From: Galeruca laticollis
Lineage: Eukaryota; Arthropoda; Insecta; Coleoptera; Chrysomelidae
Assembly (NCBI GenBank): GCA_963921935.1
Contig: OY998176.1
Location: 95,425,415-95,489,414 of the forward strand
Reading direction: 5' to 3'
Length of the DNA stretch: 64,000 bases
In this document: in pieces, positions 1 through 10,280 of the stretch
How positions within the stretch are numbered: the stretch's first letter is position 1
Layout: every line of letters begins with the position of its first letter
Made by a program: the position numbers and the translations under genes
The notes under the pieces: model-generated
Databases searched by the model: none
Seen by the model: the letters and a program-made list of their open reading frames with translations, nothing else
What the model was told of the DNA's origin: nothing

Positions 1-1
1 G

Positions 2-342
2 GACAATCCCATAGAACAGGTGATGCAATTCAGATATCTGGGCATAGATATATCAAGTACCCACGACCCAGTTAAAGACCTAAGAAGCCAGATTATGGAA
101 GCATCCGCACTATCAGGATGCCTACGAGATATAGTCTGGTCCAACCCGTACATGCGTGAGGATAGCAAAATTAGAATCTACAAGACTTGTATCAGACCCA
201 TTATGACGTACGGCACGGAAGTCCGCGAGGACACCAACCAGACGAAACAAATGCTAAGGGTGGCCGAGATGAAAACACTGAGAACAATAGTGGGGAAAAC
301 AAGAAGAGACAGAGTAAGAAACACATATGTCAGAGAGCAGTG
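2..342 (+). pseudogene. RTE-like non-LTR retrotransposon RT, C-terminal part (left piece)
   Basis: The frame is open from base 2 and enters from outside the window. It encodes the region after the RT palm: a FRYLGIDISS-type motif near the start, then IYKTCIRPIMTYGTE, then a basic stretch ending TYVREQCG. This order is typical of the thumb and C-terminal region of RTE-type endonuclease/reverse transcriptases. The frame is cut at the CGGG target site of the LTR element at 347-7539. It resumes exactly in frame at 7544, so the two pieces were one ORF before that insertion. The clade assignment (RTE rather than a neighbouring non-LTR clade) is from the look of the C-terminus and is moderately sure. 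Confidence 0.75.
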
Positions 343-346
343 CGGG
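343..346. repeat. Target-site duplication CGGG (left copy; right copy 7540-7543)
   Basis: CGGG lies immediately outside both LTR ends (343-346 and 7540-7543). Removing 347-7543 restores a continuous reading frame in the interrupted non-LTR ORF, which fixes the duplication at 4 bp. Four-base duplications are usual for gypsy/errantivirus integration. Confidence 0.9.
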
Positions 347-554
347 AATTAACTGCTTCAAGCATTAAATTCTATTTTTAAAAACTTTATTTTCAAGTTA
401 CAAATATATTCTCTGACAATTATTACGTTTACTTTAAATTCAAATTAACAACAACAACAAAAAAACTTTTTACGACTGTTTTTATGTCCTCGGTTCCGCA
501 CTCTGCTGACTTGGCGTTTACACTGCGTTGTCATCAGGATGCGTTGAGGTAATT
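347..554 (-). repeat. 3' LTR of the errantivirus-like element
   Basis: 208 bp, nearly identical to 7332-7539; the visible differences are a few bases (for example the run of A and T near 465). It is downstream of env in the element's orientation and is preceded by the purine tract at 555-564. The near identity means the insertion is recent. Confidence 0.93.
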
Positions 555-564
555 CCTCCCCCCG
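555..564 (-). other. Polypurine tract
   Basis: On the minus strand the ten bases read CGGGGGGAGG directly before the 3' LTR. This is the expected position and composition of the plus-strand primer of an LTR retroelement. Confidence 0.85.
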
Positions 565-574
565 AAGCTCCAAC

Positions 575-2308
575 TCATGAGGGTAGACGAGGGAGTTGGA
601 CTACTGGAACTTGTGTACTTGAACTGGAATCTGGATTATCCCTTGGGCGGAATTTCTTGTAGATTATAGTGGCTATTACTCCAATTATCAGGGTATACAA
701 TGATATTGTCCAAACACTAGGAGTATAGGAAATTTCGTTGTTGAACTGAGTTTGTTATAGTGACAGATGACGTATAGCTTCTGAGTAGTGTTCAAGGCTT
801 ATATCTTCTAAGTTTATTTCCGATGTTAATGTTGGTAACGCATCATTCTCCAAACTTATTTCTGGGAATAATGTTGGTTGTCCTTGAATAACACTTTCTT
901 TGTTTATTATGGTTTCTATATCAGTTTTGATTTTACATCCTAAGGGAACTTCCATAATATAAGTACCCTTGAGTTGTTTTACTTCATGCTGATCTTGACA
1001 GTCAAACGTAATACTCTTTTTTCCTGGGATTATAGCTAACCAATTATTTGTGTCTCCTAGATGGTGGAACCTTGATTCTGTGAGGGTGATGAGGAATTGT
1101 TTGCATTCTGACGCGTCTGCTGCGTTGAAAATCTTCACTTCACAAGGTGGATGCGATTGTATTTCCTTGGGCGTCTGATTCTCACATAAGTAGTGTTGAG
1201 GCAAAACTTCGGTGCATAGGTCATTACGAAGGATGTAGTGCAATTTATTTTTTATCAAGTAATTATTTTCGGTAATTATAACCTTGAACTGACTCTTGTA
1301 TGGAATCGGAGTCGAATACAAACGGTATATTTCAAAACTATCTATGTACATTATTGGTAAATGAAGGATATAAACTATTTTATTATTATAAATGTAACAC
1401 TGAATTTTCATGATACTTTCATATCGTGAAATGTTTTCCAAAGAAACATCAAATGGTAGCTGTGAACTTGGTATTTGTTTTTCTATTGCTTTTAGTTCTG
1501 TATACAAATCTGTAGATTTAATTATACTGGGATGCATTACTTTTATTTTTGCAAAGGTTAAAGAAGTCTCTATATCTTGAAGTGTGGAATGAATAATTTC
1601 GAACATATTTATAATTTGATTAATAATATCTTTAATGGAAATCAAGTTCTCTCTATCATCTACGGAGTTCACCATTTTGATAACTTCATATATTTTTGAT
1701 TCCAATAGTTTCTCATTATGTTTAATTTTCTCAATTGTCTGGTTAAAATTTGTGATAGTGTTGATTGAAAGTGAAATTTGAGATTTTAATGTCGAGGCAA
1801 TCCTCTCTTGATTTTTTTGTAAATTATTAATTAAATTTTCATATCTTTCACCATCTTCTGCATCTAGATTACCTGATATTGATTTGAAGATTGAACCTAA
1901 GCCATTAATTAGACCACTTCTTACTCGTTTTTTATGTGGTAGTATATTTAAAATTTTATATTCCACCTTTTCTTCAATATATTCTAATACTTTCATATCG
2001 TTTGAAACGTCCCAAGAATAGTTTTTGTTTGTGCATACTACTTTCATTATATATCGTGATTTTCGCTGTAGTTTTTCAATTTCCGAGATAATTGAGGTTA
2101 AATCGTAATAATGTATCATCTTATAGGAATATTCTTCTATTCTAGCGGTTCCTAACCTAAGTGGTATTAATCCTAAATTATTGTCCAATGGGTTTATCTT
2201 TATTTGTTCCCGAAGCCCGAGCGTAATGGGAAACCTGTAAAAATTTTTAAAATAAGTATGTTTTCTTTCGCGGTCTCTTGAGATTGTCCATATGGACCTT
2301 CTCACCAC
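575..2308 (-). pseudogene. env: Errantivirus Env-like fusion glycoprotein, interrupted by a stop codon
   Basis: The open part (2308 to 755) gives 517 residues. A basic cleavage-like site (KKRVRSG) is followed by a glycine-rich fusion-peptide-like stretch and a long coiled-coil region, the layout of errantivirus Env and the related baculovirus F proteins. A TAA at 755-757 ends the frame, but the same frame continues for about 59 codons to a stop at 575-577. That extension holds one hydrophobic, isoleucine-rich membrane segment and a short basic cytoplasmic tail. The stop therefore removes the anchor in this copy. The 5' end overlaps the end of pol (2247-2308); env of this group is normally made from a spliced mRNA, so the true N-terminus and signal peptide may come from elsewhere. 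Confidence 0.82.
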
Positions 2309-4949
2309 GATCTGTACTCACTGTTTTTCTTTGTTCATTTATATCAATTATTTCTGTTGATTTCGAAAATTTATTCGCAATTTTAGGTCGCCGATTATCT
2401 TTTATATAAGTTTTATCACCGATTTTAAAAGTATCTGGTGTGTCTCTATTCTCATTAATTTTTTGAATTACGTTTTGCTTTTGTCTGGCCAAAGCTTCAT
2501 TAATTTTAGAATACAATTCGCGAGTTATTTCTTTATGTTCGTTTATAAAATTACTTGTTAAAATAATATCCATATTTAAATCAAATGGATTTTCGGCATC
2601 TAAATGACCGTTAATTATGTCTATGGGTTTGAATTTGGTTGATGAGTGTATGGTGTGATTATATGCTAAAATAACATATTTCATTTTAACTTGTATAGGT
2701 GTTTTCAAAAACCCTCTGGTATTAAGTAATCTGACATGTTCGTTAAATGTGGAATGAACTCTTTCTACAGGCGAATTAGATTGGGGGTGATTTGGGGAAC
2801 AAAAATGGATTTTTATCTTATGTAGAGCTAACAATTCAGAGATTACCGAGTTTTTGAATTCTGTACCGTTATCCGTAATTATCTGTTTAGGGACACCATG
2901 ATGAGAGAAGAAGGTCACCAGGTGATTCGTTATGTCTGTTGAATTTACTGAATTTAGATGATAAGCTTGAGCATACTTAGAAAATGTGTCGATTATAGTA
3001 AGAAATTTAGCTTTTTCTATTGTATATGTATCCATATGAATTATTTCGAATGGTTTATTTGCTGTGGGTGTAATATTCATTTGCATTTTGTTAGGGTTCC
3101 TTTCATATTTGCATTGTTGGCAAATTTCACAATTATTTATATAAGTTTGAATAGATTGTTTTAAATTCGGCCAATAATAAATCTTTTTGATTCTATTAAG
3201 TGTTTCGTCGATTCCCCTATGGTTGCTTTTTGATTGGTGATAGGTTTGTATTATTTCGGCTATTTCGGCTTTACTAGTTACATCTATTAACCTTTCTGTA
3301 CATCTACGAAATTTTAATGACGGCCATTTAAAGTTCTTTCTTACAACTTCGCAGAACGGTTCAAACATTTCAGTTTTTACAAAATACAAGTAATATGATA
3401 CTCCGGGGGCAATATATTCTTTTATGAAATTAATTATATCGTTTTCGAAATTATTGTCTGAAATTTGTAACGTTTTTCTCTGCTTATTTTCAAATAATTT
3501 CGTAATTATTGGTTTTGATGGTGAGTGATAAACAGATTGTATAATTATTTGGTTTTGACCATGATTAACAGGTGTTTCGCTGATAGGAATGCCAACTACG
3601 GGATTTTCCTCCGCATTTGAGTGAATAGTTTGTCCTTCGTTTTCTTGTTCTATGTCAGACTCTGGGTGAACTATGAGTGAAATATTGTCCAGGTCCAGAC
3701 TAGGAGATTTTGACGTGGTAACAGTTATCGGTTTAAAAATATCTTCAATATCCGGTGTAATTAATTCGTCTCTGTTATTTTCAACTTCTTCTGTGATTAT
3801 ATCTATTTCGTCCCAAATGTCGCTTTGTGTTTCTTTTGCGTGAATTTCAATTCGGCTCAGATTGTCGGCATGAGCTATTAACGATCCCTTCCGATAAATT
3901 ATAGTGTAGTCGTATTCTTCAAGTTTAATTCTCCACCTTAAGAGTTTTGAATTGGGATCTTTTAACGAAAACAACCATTGTAATGGTTTGTGGTCAGTTA
4001 TTATGAAAAATTTACGTCCATATAAATATGGCCTGAAATATTTAGTAGCCCAAACAATACACAATAATTCTCTTTCAATCGTAGAGTAATTCCTTTCAGA
4101 ATCATTCAACGTTCTCGATGCATATGCGACCGGTAAGTCTTTACCGATTTGTCCCTGTGATAGGACAGCTCCCAATGCTACATTACTGGCGTCGGTTGTT
4201 AAATTGAACGGTTTTGAGAAGTCAGGGTATTGTAATATAGGCTCGTTCGTCAGTAACTGTTTACAAGTTTCAAAACTATTTAAAAATTCTGCATTATGCT
4301 CAATTTTTGCACCCTTTTTTAGACACTGAGTCAATGGTTTAGTTATTTTTGCGAAATTATTTATAAATCGTCTATAATAACCCACTAAACCAAGAAATCC
4401 TTTTATTTGTTTTGTAGTTTTTGGTAACGGGTATTCTTTTATTGCCTTAATTTTGTCCGGATTAGGTCGAACACCTTCCGGAGTTACGACGTGTCCAAGA
4501 TAGGCCACTTCCTTACTCAAAAATTCAGATTTGTTTAGTTGTATTTTAAAGTTGGCTTCTCTTAATCTTTCAAATACGGCCTTAAGTCTTTCTAGATGTT
4601 CTTGAAGTGACGTGGAAAAAATTATAATGTCATCAAGGTAGACTAGACATTTCTCATTTTGGATGCCCCTTAGTATGTTATCCATGACGCGTTGAAACGT
4701 TGATGGACCGTTTTTTAGACCGAAGGGAAGTCTCAGGAATTCCCAATGTCCTTGTTCTGTACTAAACGCCGTCTGTTCTATGTCAGCTTCATTCATTTCA
4801 ATTTGGTGATATCCGCTGGCCAAATCGAGAGTAGTAAAATACTGGCATTTGCCGAGTTTATCTAATAAATCAGTTATATTTGGAAGAGGATATTTATCGT
4901 CTATCGTCTTTTCGTTTAACTTACGATAGTCGATCACAACGCGGAATGT
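2247..4949 (-). pseudogene. pol: Pol: RT (5'-deleted), RNase H and integrase
   Basis: From about 4949 the frame enters the RT domain at the VIDYRKLN motif. It continues through the YLDDIIIF catalytic box, RNase H (TTDAS, ERELL, ITDHKPLQW) and the integrase. The integrase has a zinc-binding HHCC region (CEICQQC) and a DDE core at HMDTYT, ITDNGTEF and SPVERVHS. The finger part of the RT, about 65-70 residues upstream of VIDYRKLN in relatives, is missing, and the frame differs from the protease ORF before it. So a deletion of roughly 200 bp with a frame change joins the two ORFs. The product could not be a working RT. The remainder is uninterrupted to 2247. Confidence 0.9.
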
Positions 4950-5785
4950 TTAATTTTACTTGTAAAACTTAAAGGCTCATTCTCTCTATAAAAAATATCT
5001 GAATATTTATAACATAAATTTAAAATTGCATCCTTTTCTTCTTTATTCAGATGGTCGGTCCGAATCTGAGATAAATCCAATTCGCATTTATCCGAGTCAT
5101 CAAAATTATGCATGTTGAACTCTGAGATATTGTCGACATCAAATTTTTCTACTGTCAACGGTTCCGAGAAATCAAGTGTTAAGGGGCTTGTAGTGTTGTT
5201 TATTATTGTTGTAATAGCAAGGCCATTACGAGCAACCGTCAGGCATTCTGGAATTTCGCAGTTTTTTATCTTCTGATAAGGAATTACAATCTCTCCGTTT
5301 CTTATTGTAGTTTTTACTTGAATTACTTTCTCTGTACGAGGTTCTATATTAATTACATGTGTATTATTCGTGTTACTAATTTTTTGAAATTTAAGCTTTA
5401 TTTTTGCATAAGGTGTAATTAGACATGCACTATTAAAATCTATTGAAGCTTTCAGTAATTTGAGATTATCTAATCCTATCAAACCATCAAAAATATTATG
5501 AAACTTAAATAAATAAAATTTTAATAAGTGTTTATTTGTCAAGCGAAAAATTTCTGACGCTGGTATTTCTACACTATGTTTATGGGATGTTTTGTGGAAT
5601 ACAGTGGATACAATAAATGGGTCATATTTAATTAATTTTGGAAATAATTTCCTAGCAATATCTGGATCTAAAAATGATTTTGTCGACCCAGAATCGACAA
5701 GAAGTTTGATGTTATATTCCGGAAAAGTTATATATGCTAATTCACTACAATCTACGTTATTTAACGAAATAGTAAGAGGTGTCAA
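4934..5785 (-). pseudogene. pol: Pol N-terminus: aspartic protease and linker to RT
   Basis: A 283-residue frame starts at the gag/pol overlap. The retroviral-type aspartic protease active site LLVDSGSTKSF is near residue 30, and a DGLIGLD-like second motif lies near residue 100. The C-terminal part is the linker that in gypsy elements leads into RT. It ends at TGA just after the KIKH motif that normally precedes the RT fingers. The stop is created by the deletion/frame change that links it to the RT ORF at about 4949. It lies in the -1 frame relative to gag and overlaps it by four bases at its first possible codon, so it needs frameshifting for expression. Confidence 0.88.
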
Positions 5786-7065
5786 ATCTCCGGCATTGGA
5801 TCGGAGGTGATATGAAAATTTTCAATTGTTTCAAGATTTTCTTCATGAGTTCTTTCATTAATTTCACTTTCCTCGCAAAAGTTTCTATTAGTATTTTCTA
5901 TTTCAGTATTATATAATTCTTCGGCTATATAATTTTGTTGCGGTCTACAGTTAGAATGGTTAGGCTGTGCAAAATGATTATTTCTATTTTGATTATTAAA
6001 AGATTGATTGTTATTATTATAATTATTATTTATTCTTCCAGTATACCTTGTTGATGATGACATTGGTGTCGGTTTTGGAAATGTTCTATTTGGATTTGGT
6101 TTGAAAACATTTTCTACTGATGTATTTCGGAAAGTTCGTGCATTAGAGGAAACATTTTGGCTCGGAACATTTTGTCTAAATTGAATTGGACCTATTGGGA
6201 ATTGATTATTGTTTCTATTAAAATTCTGATTTGAAAAGACATTTCTATTTTGTGATAAATACTGAGGGTTATTGAAATTACGATTTGGAACATTTTGTTG
6301 AAATAATCTGTTTGTTGAGTTATTTGGTTTAAATTGATTTTTATTTGTTGAATTTTGAAAATAGTGAGTATTTTCTTCCTCAGTCACAAATTGTAATGCT
6401 ACAGCCAAATTTTCAGGACGCATACATCGAATTGTAGTGCCTAAAGGTTCCCTTAGTCCACAAAGAAATGTTTTGAGTGCTAGATCATTGTACAATTTTT
6501 TCTTTAAATCCCTTGAAGCTTGTATATTTTCGTGAATTTCTACATAACTGCATAATAAATTTAGTATATTTAAAATTCTATCATAGAAATTTTGGGCTTT
6601 TTCATTAGGCATTTGCCTCATTACTACAAAGTCTCTATTCAAACAAGTCTCATCCCGTTGATCTGCAAAATTTCGTCTTAAGACAGATTTCAACTGATCC
6701 CAAGTATCGACATTTTGAATATTAACTACAGTTCTTGCACTACCTACTAATTTACTTATTATAGACTGCAGCAAGTATACATTATGAAAATTATTTCGGT
6801 TTACCCTATCATAAAAATTGGTAATAAGACTATCACAAACTGATAAAAATTGATTTAAGTCATTCGGATTTCCATCGAATTGTGGAATACATTTCAAATA
6901 TTCAGATTCAAAATTTTCTGCCATTATATTATTACTTTGGTTGTTGTCAATATTAGTAGTATTTGAGTTTGTATTCGTCACCGAAGAGTCAATTAAAGAG
7001 TTCTCAATAGACAAATTTTGTAAACTATTTGTTAAAATTTCAAGTATATCAGACATAAATTGCAC
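5782..7065 (-). CDS. gag: Gag-like capsid protein of the errantivirus-like element
   Basis: 427 residues, uninterrupted, starting at the ATG at 7065 about 250 bp inside the 5' LTR. A serine/threonine/asparagine-rich N-terminus precedes a capsid-like region (FDGNPNDLNQFLSVCDSL, about residues 65-82). The C-terminal third is very rich in asparagine, glutamine, phenylalanine and arginine, and there is no CCHC zinc knuckle. Errantivirus Gags typically lack the knuckle and use a basic tail instead. It is the only apparently intact gene of the element. Expected role: assembles the particle that packages element RNA. Confidence 0.87.
   Translation of the reverse strand: MQFMSDILEILTNSLQNLSIENSLIDSSVTNTNSNTTNIDNNQSNNIMAENFESEYLKCIPQFDGNPNDLNQFLSVCDSLITNFYDRVNRNNFHNVYLLQSIISKLVGSARTVVNIQNVDTWDQLKSVLRRNFADQRDETCLNRDFVVMRQMPNEKAQNFYDRILNILNLLCSYVEIHENIQASRDLKKKLYNDLALKTFLCGLREPLGTTIRCMRPENLAVALQFVTEEENTHYFQNSTNKNQFKPNNSTNRLFQQNVPNRNFNNPQYLSQNRNVFSNQNFNRNNNQFPIGPIQFRQNVPSQNVSSNARTFRNTSVENVFKPNPNRTFPKPTPMSSSTRYTGRINNNYNNNNQSFNNQNRNNHFAQPNHSNCRPQQNYIAEELYNTEIENTNRNFCEESEINERTHEENLETIENFHITSDPMPEI
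5815..5821 (-). promoter_or_regulatory. Candidate -1 ribosomal frameshift site (A AAT TTT)
   Basis: Read on the minus strand in the gag frame, codons GAA AAT TTT CAT contain A AAT TTT, which fits the X XXY YYZ slip rule. A -1 slip there enters the protease frame with no stop before the protease ORF, about 12 codons before the gag stop. The frame relation is certain; that this heptamer is the one used is inference. Confidence 0.5.
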
Positions 7066-7313
7066 TTACAGTAAATAAATGACTCTCAGCATTCCAATTA
7101 TGAGGTAGAGGTCCGGTTCAGCAATCTTGTCTTCTCCGAAACACTGGTCCCTCGCAGAAGTGGACGATATGATTCCAATTCTCAAACTTCTTCACTTAAA
7201 GTTCACTTTTTAACGTATCCGTCGGCGTCACCACTACTGACAGTTTATACGGTTCGATATCGGGCTAATCGTCGACACGAAATTGGTTTGTTCGATACAA
7301 GTCAATCCCACGA

Positions 7314-7332
7314 TATCCTACTGACTGCGCCA
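7314..7332 (-). other. Primer binding site, tRNA-Ser type
   Basis: Directly next to the 5' LTR the minus strand reads TGGCGCAGTCAGTAGGAT. This is the form known for the 17.6/297 group, which is primed by tRNA-Ser. Its first T is shared with the LTR end. Confidence 0.85.
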
Positions 7333-7539
7333 ATTAACTGCTTCAAGCATTAAATTCTATCTTTAAAAACTTTATTTTCAAGTTACAAATATATTCTCTG
7401 ACAATTATTACGTTTACTTTAAATTCAAATTAACAACAACAACAAAAAAACTCTTTACGACTGTTTTTATGTCCTCGGTTCCGCACTCTGCTGACTTGGC
7501 GTTTACACTGCGTTGTCATCAGGATGCGTTGAGGTAATT
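7332..7539 (-). repeat. 5' LTR of the errantivirus-like element
   Basis: 208-bp partner of the LTR at 347-554. It carries the element's presumed promoter for the minus-strand transcript. The right edge is followed by the second CGGG. Confidence 0.93.
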
Positions 7540-7543
7540 CGGG

Positions 7544-7780
7544 ATACAGGATATTGTGAGATGGGGAAGACAACGTAAGAGGCAGTGGTACAACCATGTA
7601 AGACGGATGGACGAGAACAGACTTCCGAGAATAGTCCTAGAAAACAACCCGTCTGGCTCAAAACCTCCCGGGAGACCACCTACAAGGTGGAAAAATAGCT
7701 GGCAATCCACCTCCCAAGAAAAGATGCAGAGGTAGCATCAGAAGTAACAGATCTCCAAGAAGAAGAAGAAGAAGAAGAAC
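7544..7780 (+). pseudogene. RTE-like non-LTR retrotransposon, 3' end (right piece) with AAG-repeat tail
   Basis: Continues the ORF broken at 342: IQDIVRWGRQRKRQWYNHV, then a basic PPGRPPTRW motif typical of this protein family's C-terminus. It is followed by a short (AAG)n tail at about 7757-7780, a microsatellite tail of the kind RTE elements carry. A frame disturbance is present near 7700, as the reading frame runs into the tail without a clear family stop. Confidence 0.75.
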
Positions 7781-7789
7781 TTGGCTTTA

Positions 7790-8418
7790 TATAATTCCCA
7801 GTCTGTTTTCCTTAGATTTCTTCGAGTTTTGTTCTGAGGAGTCATACCTTAGGTTCGATCTCGATAATTCTGTGATCTGATAGGAAGTGTACCTTCGAAA
7901 CAATCCATTCTTTTACGTATTCGCTAACGCTGCAGTACCGATCGATAGATCTAATACTTCTGCCCGCGTTTTAGATATAAATGTTGGTGTATTCCTAATG
8001 CTTAAAACTTCAAGATCATCTGCAATGAGAAACTCTAATAGCCATCCACCTGTATTGTTTGTGTCCGTACATCCCCATACCTCATTATGTGTATTGGCGT
8101 CGCATCCCAATACCATAGGTAGCTGCTATCCGTCCCTGAGAAAGAAGCTGAAGCGATGACATTGTACTTCCAACAACCATCGATGTTTAGTTGTATCATT
8201 GTCGGAACAAGATCTCGGCTTGTGAATTCTGAAACACAATCCTGTCTGTAGTCGTATGTTACCTTAGAATTGTTGCCAGACAAAATTTTAATCTGTCTTT
8301 GATATACCCAGGGCTCTTGGATTAACACCGTTACATATTGATTATTTTCACAGAGTCCCTTTAACGTGATACAAATATACTTGAGAGACCTCACGCATAG
8401 TTGGGGGTTGGCAAACAT
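7790..8418 (-). pseudogene. Endonuclease (EEP/APE-like) domain of a LOA/R1-like non-LTR retrotransposon
   Basis: Minus-strand fragments carry the order expected for this nuclease: LIQEPWVY near 8310, the catalytic GCDANTHNEVWG near 8100, a VLDLSIG motif near 7935, and an SDH motif (FLSDHRIIEI) near 7880 in another frame. At least two frame shifts break it (8035-8418 and 7913-8116 are separate frames). The family nicks target DNA to prime reverse transcription. No RT follows; the element is cut off near 7790, next to the AAG tail of the RTE-like fragment. R1, LOA and Jockey nucleases are similar, so the clade is tentative. Confidence 0.72.
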
Positions 8419-8485
8419 GCGGGGAGACTTTTAAGGGAAAGGACGAGGGTGGGAATAAAGTTTAGTAGAGGAAACTGAGGTTGTG

Positions 8486-9650
8486 CTAGGTTTTTATTAG
8501 ATGTCTCCTGGGGGACCACCCTCCTCTGAATTGGTTATGGAAGATGATGCTTCTGTTAATGAACAGTTCGCTCCTTGGTCGTTTATTCCATGTTATGAGG
8601 TAGAGGTGGTTAAACGATCTGTCTCCATTTTCTCCTCTTCCTTCTGTTGTTCTCTTTTCAGGCCCGAGACAGGCCCAAAGGTGATCATCTGCCCCAGGCC
8701 TTCCTCCTTTGAGCTGATGACACGCCACGCTGTTGTCACCAGCTTTACATTTTGAGTTTGGATAAAACTGAATAGGTATTTACTATCCTTTGCTTTGCTT
8801 CTTGCAAGGCACTTGGTGATCATAGCGGCTTTGGGTATGTTTTATCCTCTTAGCGCTACCAATTCCGGTGTCTCCTAATTATGCAGATTGGAAACTGTCT
8901 CCTTCAGCCAACCTACATATTGATGTAACAGACAGTCCACGAGAAGCATATCTGTGTGGAAGTGTATGCCCGCGAAGCGAAATTGCTGGGTGTATGTTAC
9001 GTGCCGATGGATGCTATCTCATCCATCAACTTATCTTCTAACCCCGTGAGCTTTTCATGATGCAGGACTACCTTTAGTTAGGTATTCATTGGCAGTACTG
9101 CCTTTTCAATTATTCCGGCAACTTCGGCATAGCTGGTGGATCTTCCCTGCTTGCCTGCTCTTCCTGCAGTTGGTCTCCCTTCCACGTTTGCCCTCTTCTC
9201 ATCTGAGCGTTGTAGGGGTGAGGTATATTCATTCCCGCTCTTACCCGCTGTGAGAGCTGTGGCACCGTTTTTCCCGGCTCCTTCTTCTTTCTCTGAGAGT
9301 ATATTTTCCCTCTAGCCTATTCTGAAGTGAAGACTCCTTGCAGTAAACGTAGGTATCACCCTACCCCTGTCCACTAAAGCCACCCCTCATGGGGTCTTTC
9401 CCACTGGACTTCCCCAATGCGGATAGCGGAGACGGTAATAGTTTTTTTTTAGTTGGAGGTTTGCACATGGACGAAGTGCCAGGTCAATTGTCACTGGTAG
9501 AGGTTAATCTCCTACCAGAATCAGCCTTCTTCCCCTCCAGGATGTTTTCCGGAGCTGTAGCCTCCAAATTGATTCTTGGTTTCCCGGTCTTGCTAGGGGG
9601 TTTCCCACTAGCTTAACCGGTGTTTATTTGTTATGCTTCACTCATAGTGT
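8486..9650 (-). pseudogene. ORF1 (gag-like) of the same LOA/R1-like element, heavily decayed
   Basis: A start codon near 9648 opens a lysine/proline/glycine-rich N-terminus seen in the frame complementary to 9389-9616. A SYAEVAG motif lies near 9130. A C-terminal domain with TAWRVISSKEEG and MITFGP (8593-8823, minus) resembles the nucleic-acid-binding domain found at the end of ORF1 in such elements. Several stops and frame changes interrupt it. It lies just upstream, in element orientation, of the endonuclease at 7790-8418, so both come from one copy. The link to the family rests on motif resemblance only. Confidence 0.6.
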
Positions 9651-10280
9651 GTTCCCACGAGTAGCTAGGCAGTTAACTGTATGCGTCTACAGAGCCCCGT
9701 AAGTAGAGGTAAGGGGTAAGTTGTTATGAGACGCCCCCTGGTGCCCCGTGGTTGAAACCAGTAGAGACTAGTCTGTTAAATAAACACGCATCTTTCGGAC
9801 TGATCCTGCCATATTGAGATTCAGGTTTTTATGTGAGTTTGTCTCCTCTTAGCCCAGACGATTGAACGCCGGTCCCTCCACATCCTCATATCCGCGAGAT
9901 ATGACCATAGATAACAAGAAGATCCCTTGTATATTGGATGGGCTAGCCCTATCCGAGATTGTTTGCTGTCTTGGTGCAATTCATCGGCTAAGACACTACA
10001 GCTAGGAACAAGACAGCGAGACGCTTCATAGACCCGGTTGAATTTCCGAGGCTATCAAACCAGGAGCCCCCCCGCCCTTGGGGGACTTGTCTTCGATAAG
10101 CCTAAATTTAAACTTCCTTCCACCTCAGTGAGTCAGAATTTTTTTTATTTTGGACAGGAGTCCTGGATGCCAGATCATATTAAAGGCCTGACTGGTCTAA
10201 AAATACGGCTAAGAGGTTCTTTTTTTCTTCTAGCGCTTAGTTCATTTCCTGGGTTAATCGACAGCATTTCTGTACAGTGA
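9651..10280. other. Possible 5' untranslated region of the LOA/R1-like element
   Basis: More GC-rich than the flanks, with no sustained frame on the minus strand. An 80-codon plus-strand frame (10038-10280) has no recognisable motif. Position upstream of ORF1 suggests element 5' UTR, but there is no boundary I can see. Confidence 0.3.

Larger units (their letters stand above)
347..7539 (-). mobile_element. Errantivirus-like (gypsy, 17.6/297-type) LTR retrotransposon, complete but defective
   Basis: Two 208-bp LTRs bound a 7,193-bp element on the minus strand with order LTR-PBS-gag-pro/pol-env-PPT-LTR. The LTRs begin and end AATT in either reading. The primer site matches the tRNA-Ser type used by the 17.6/297 group. 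It sits inside the RTE-like ORF with a CGGG duplication, so it is the younger insertion. Defects seen: a deletion plus frame change at the start of the RT domain near 4935-4950, and an in-frame stop in env before its membrane anchor. The gag frame is open throughout. The element resembles endogenous insect retroviruses and in this copy should not be autonomous. Confidence 0.93.
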
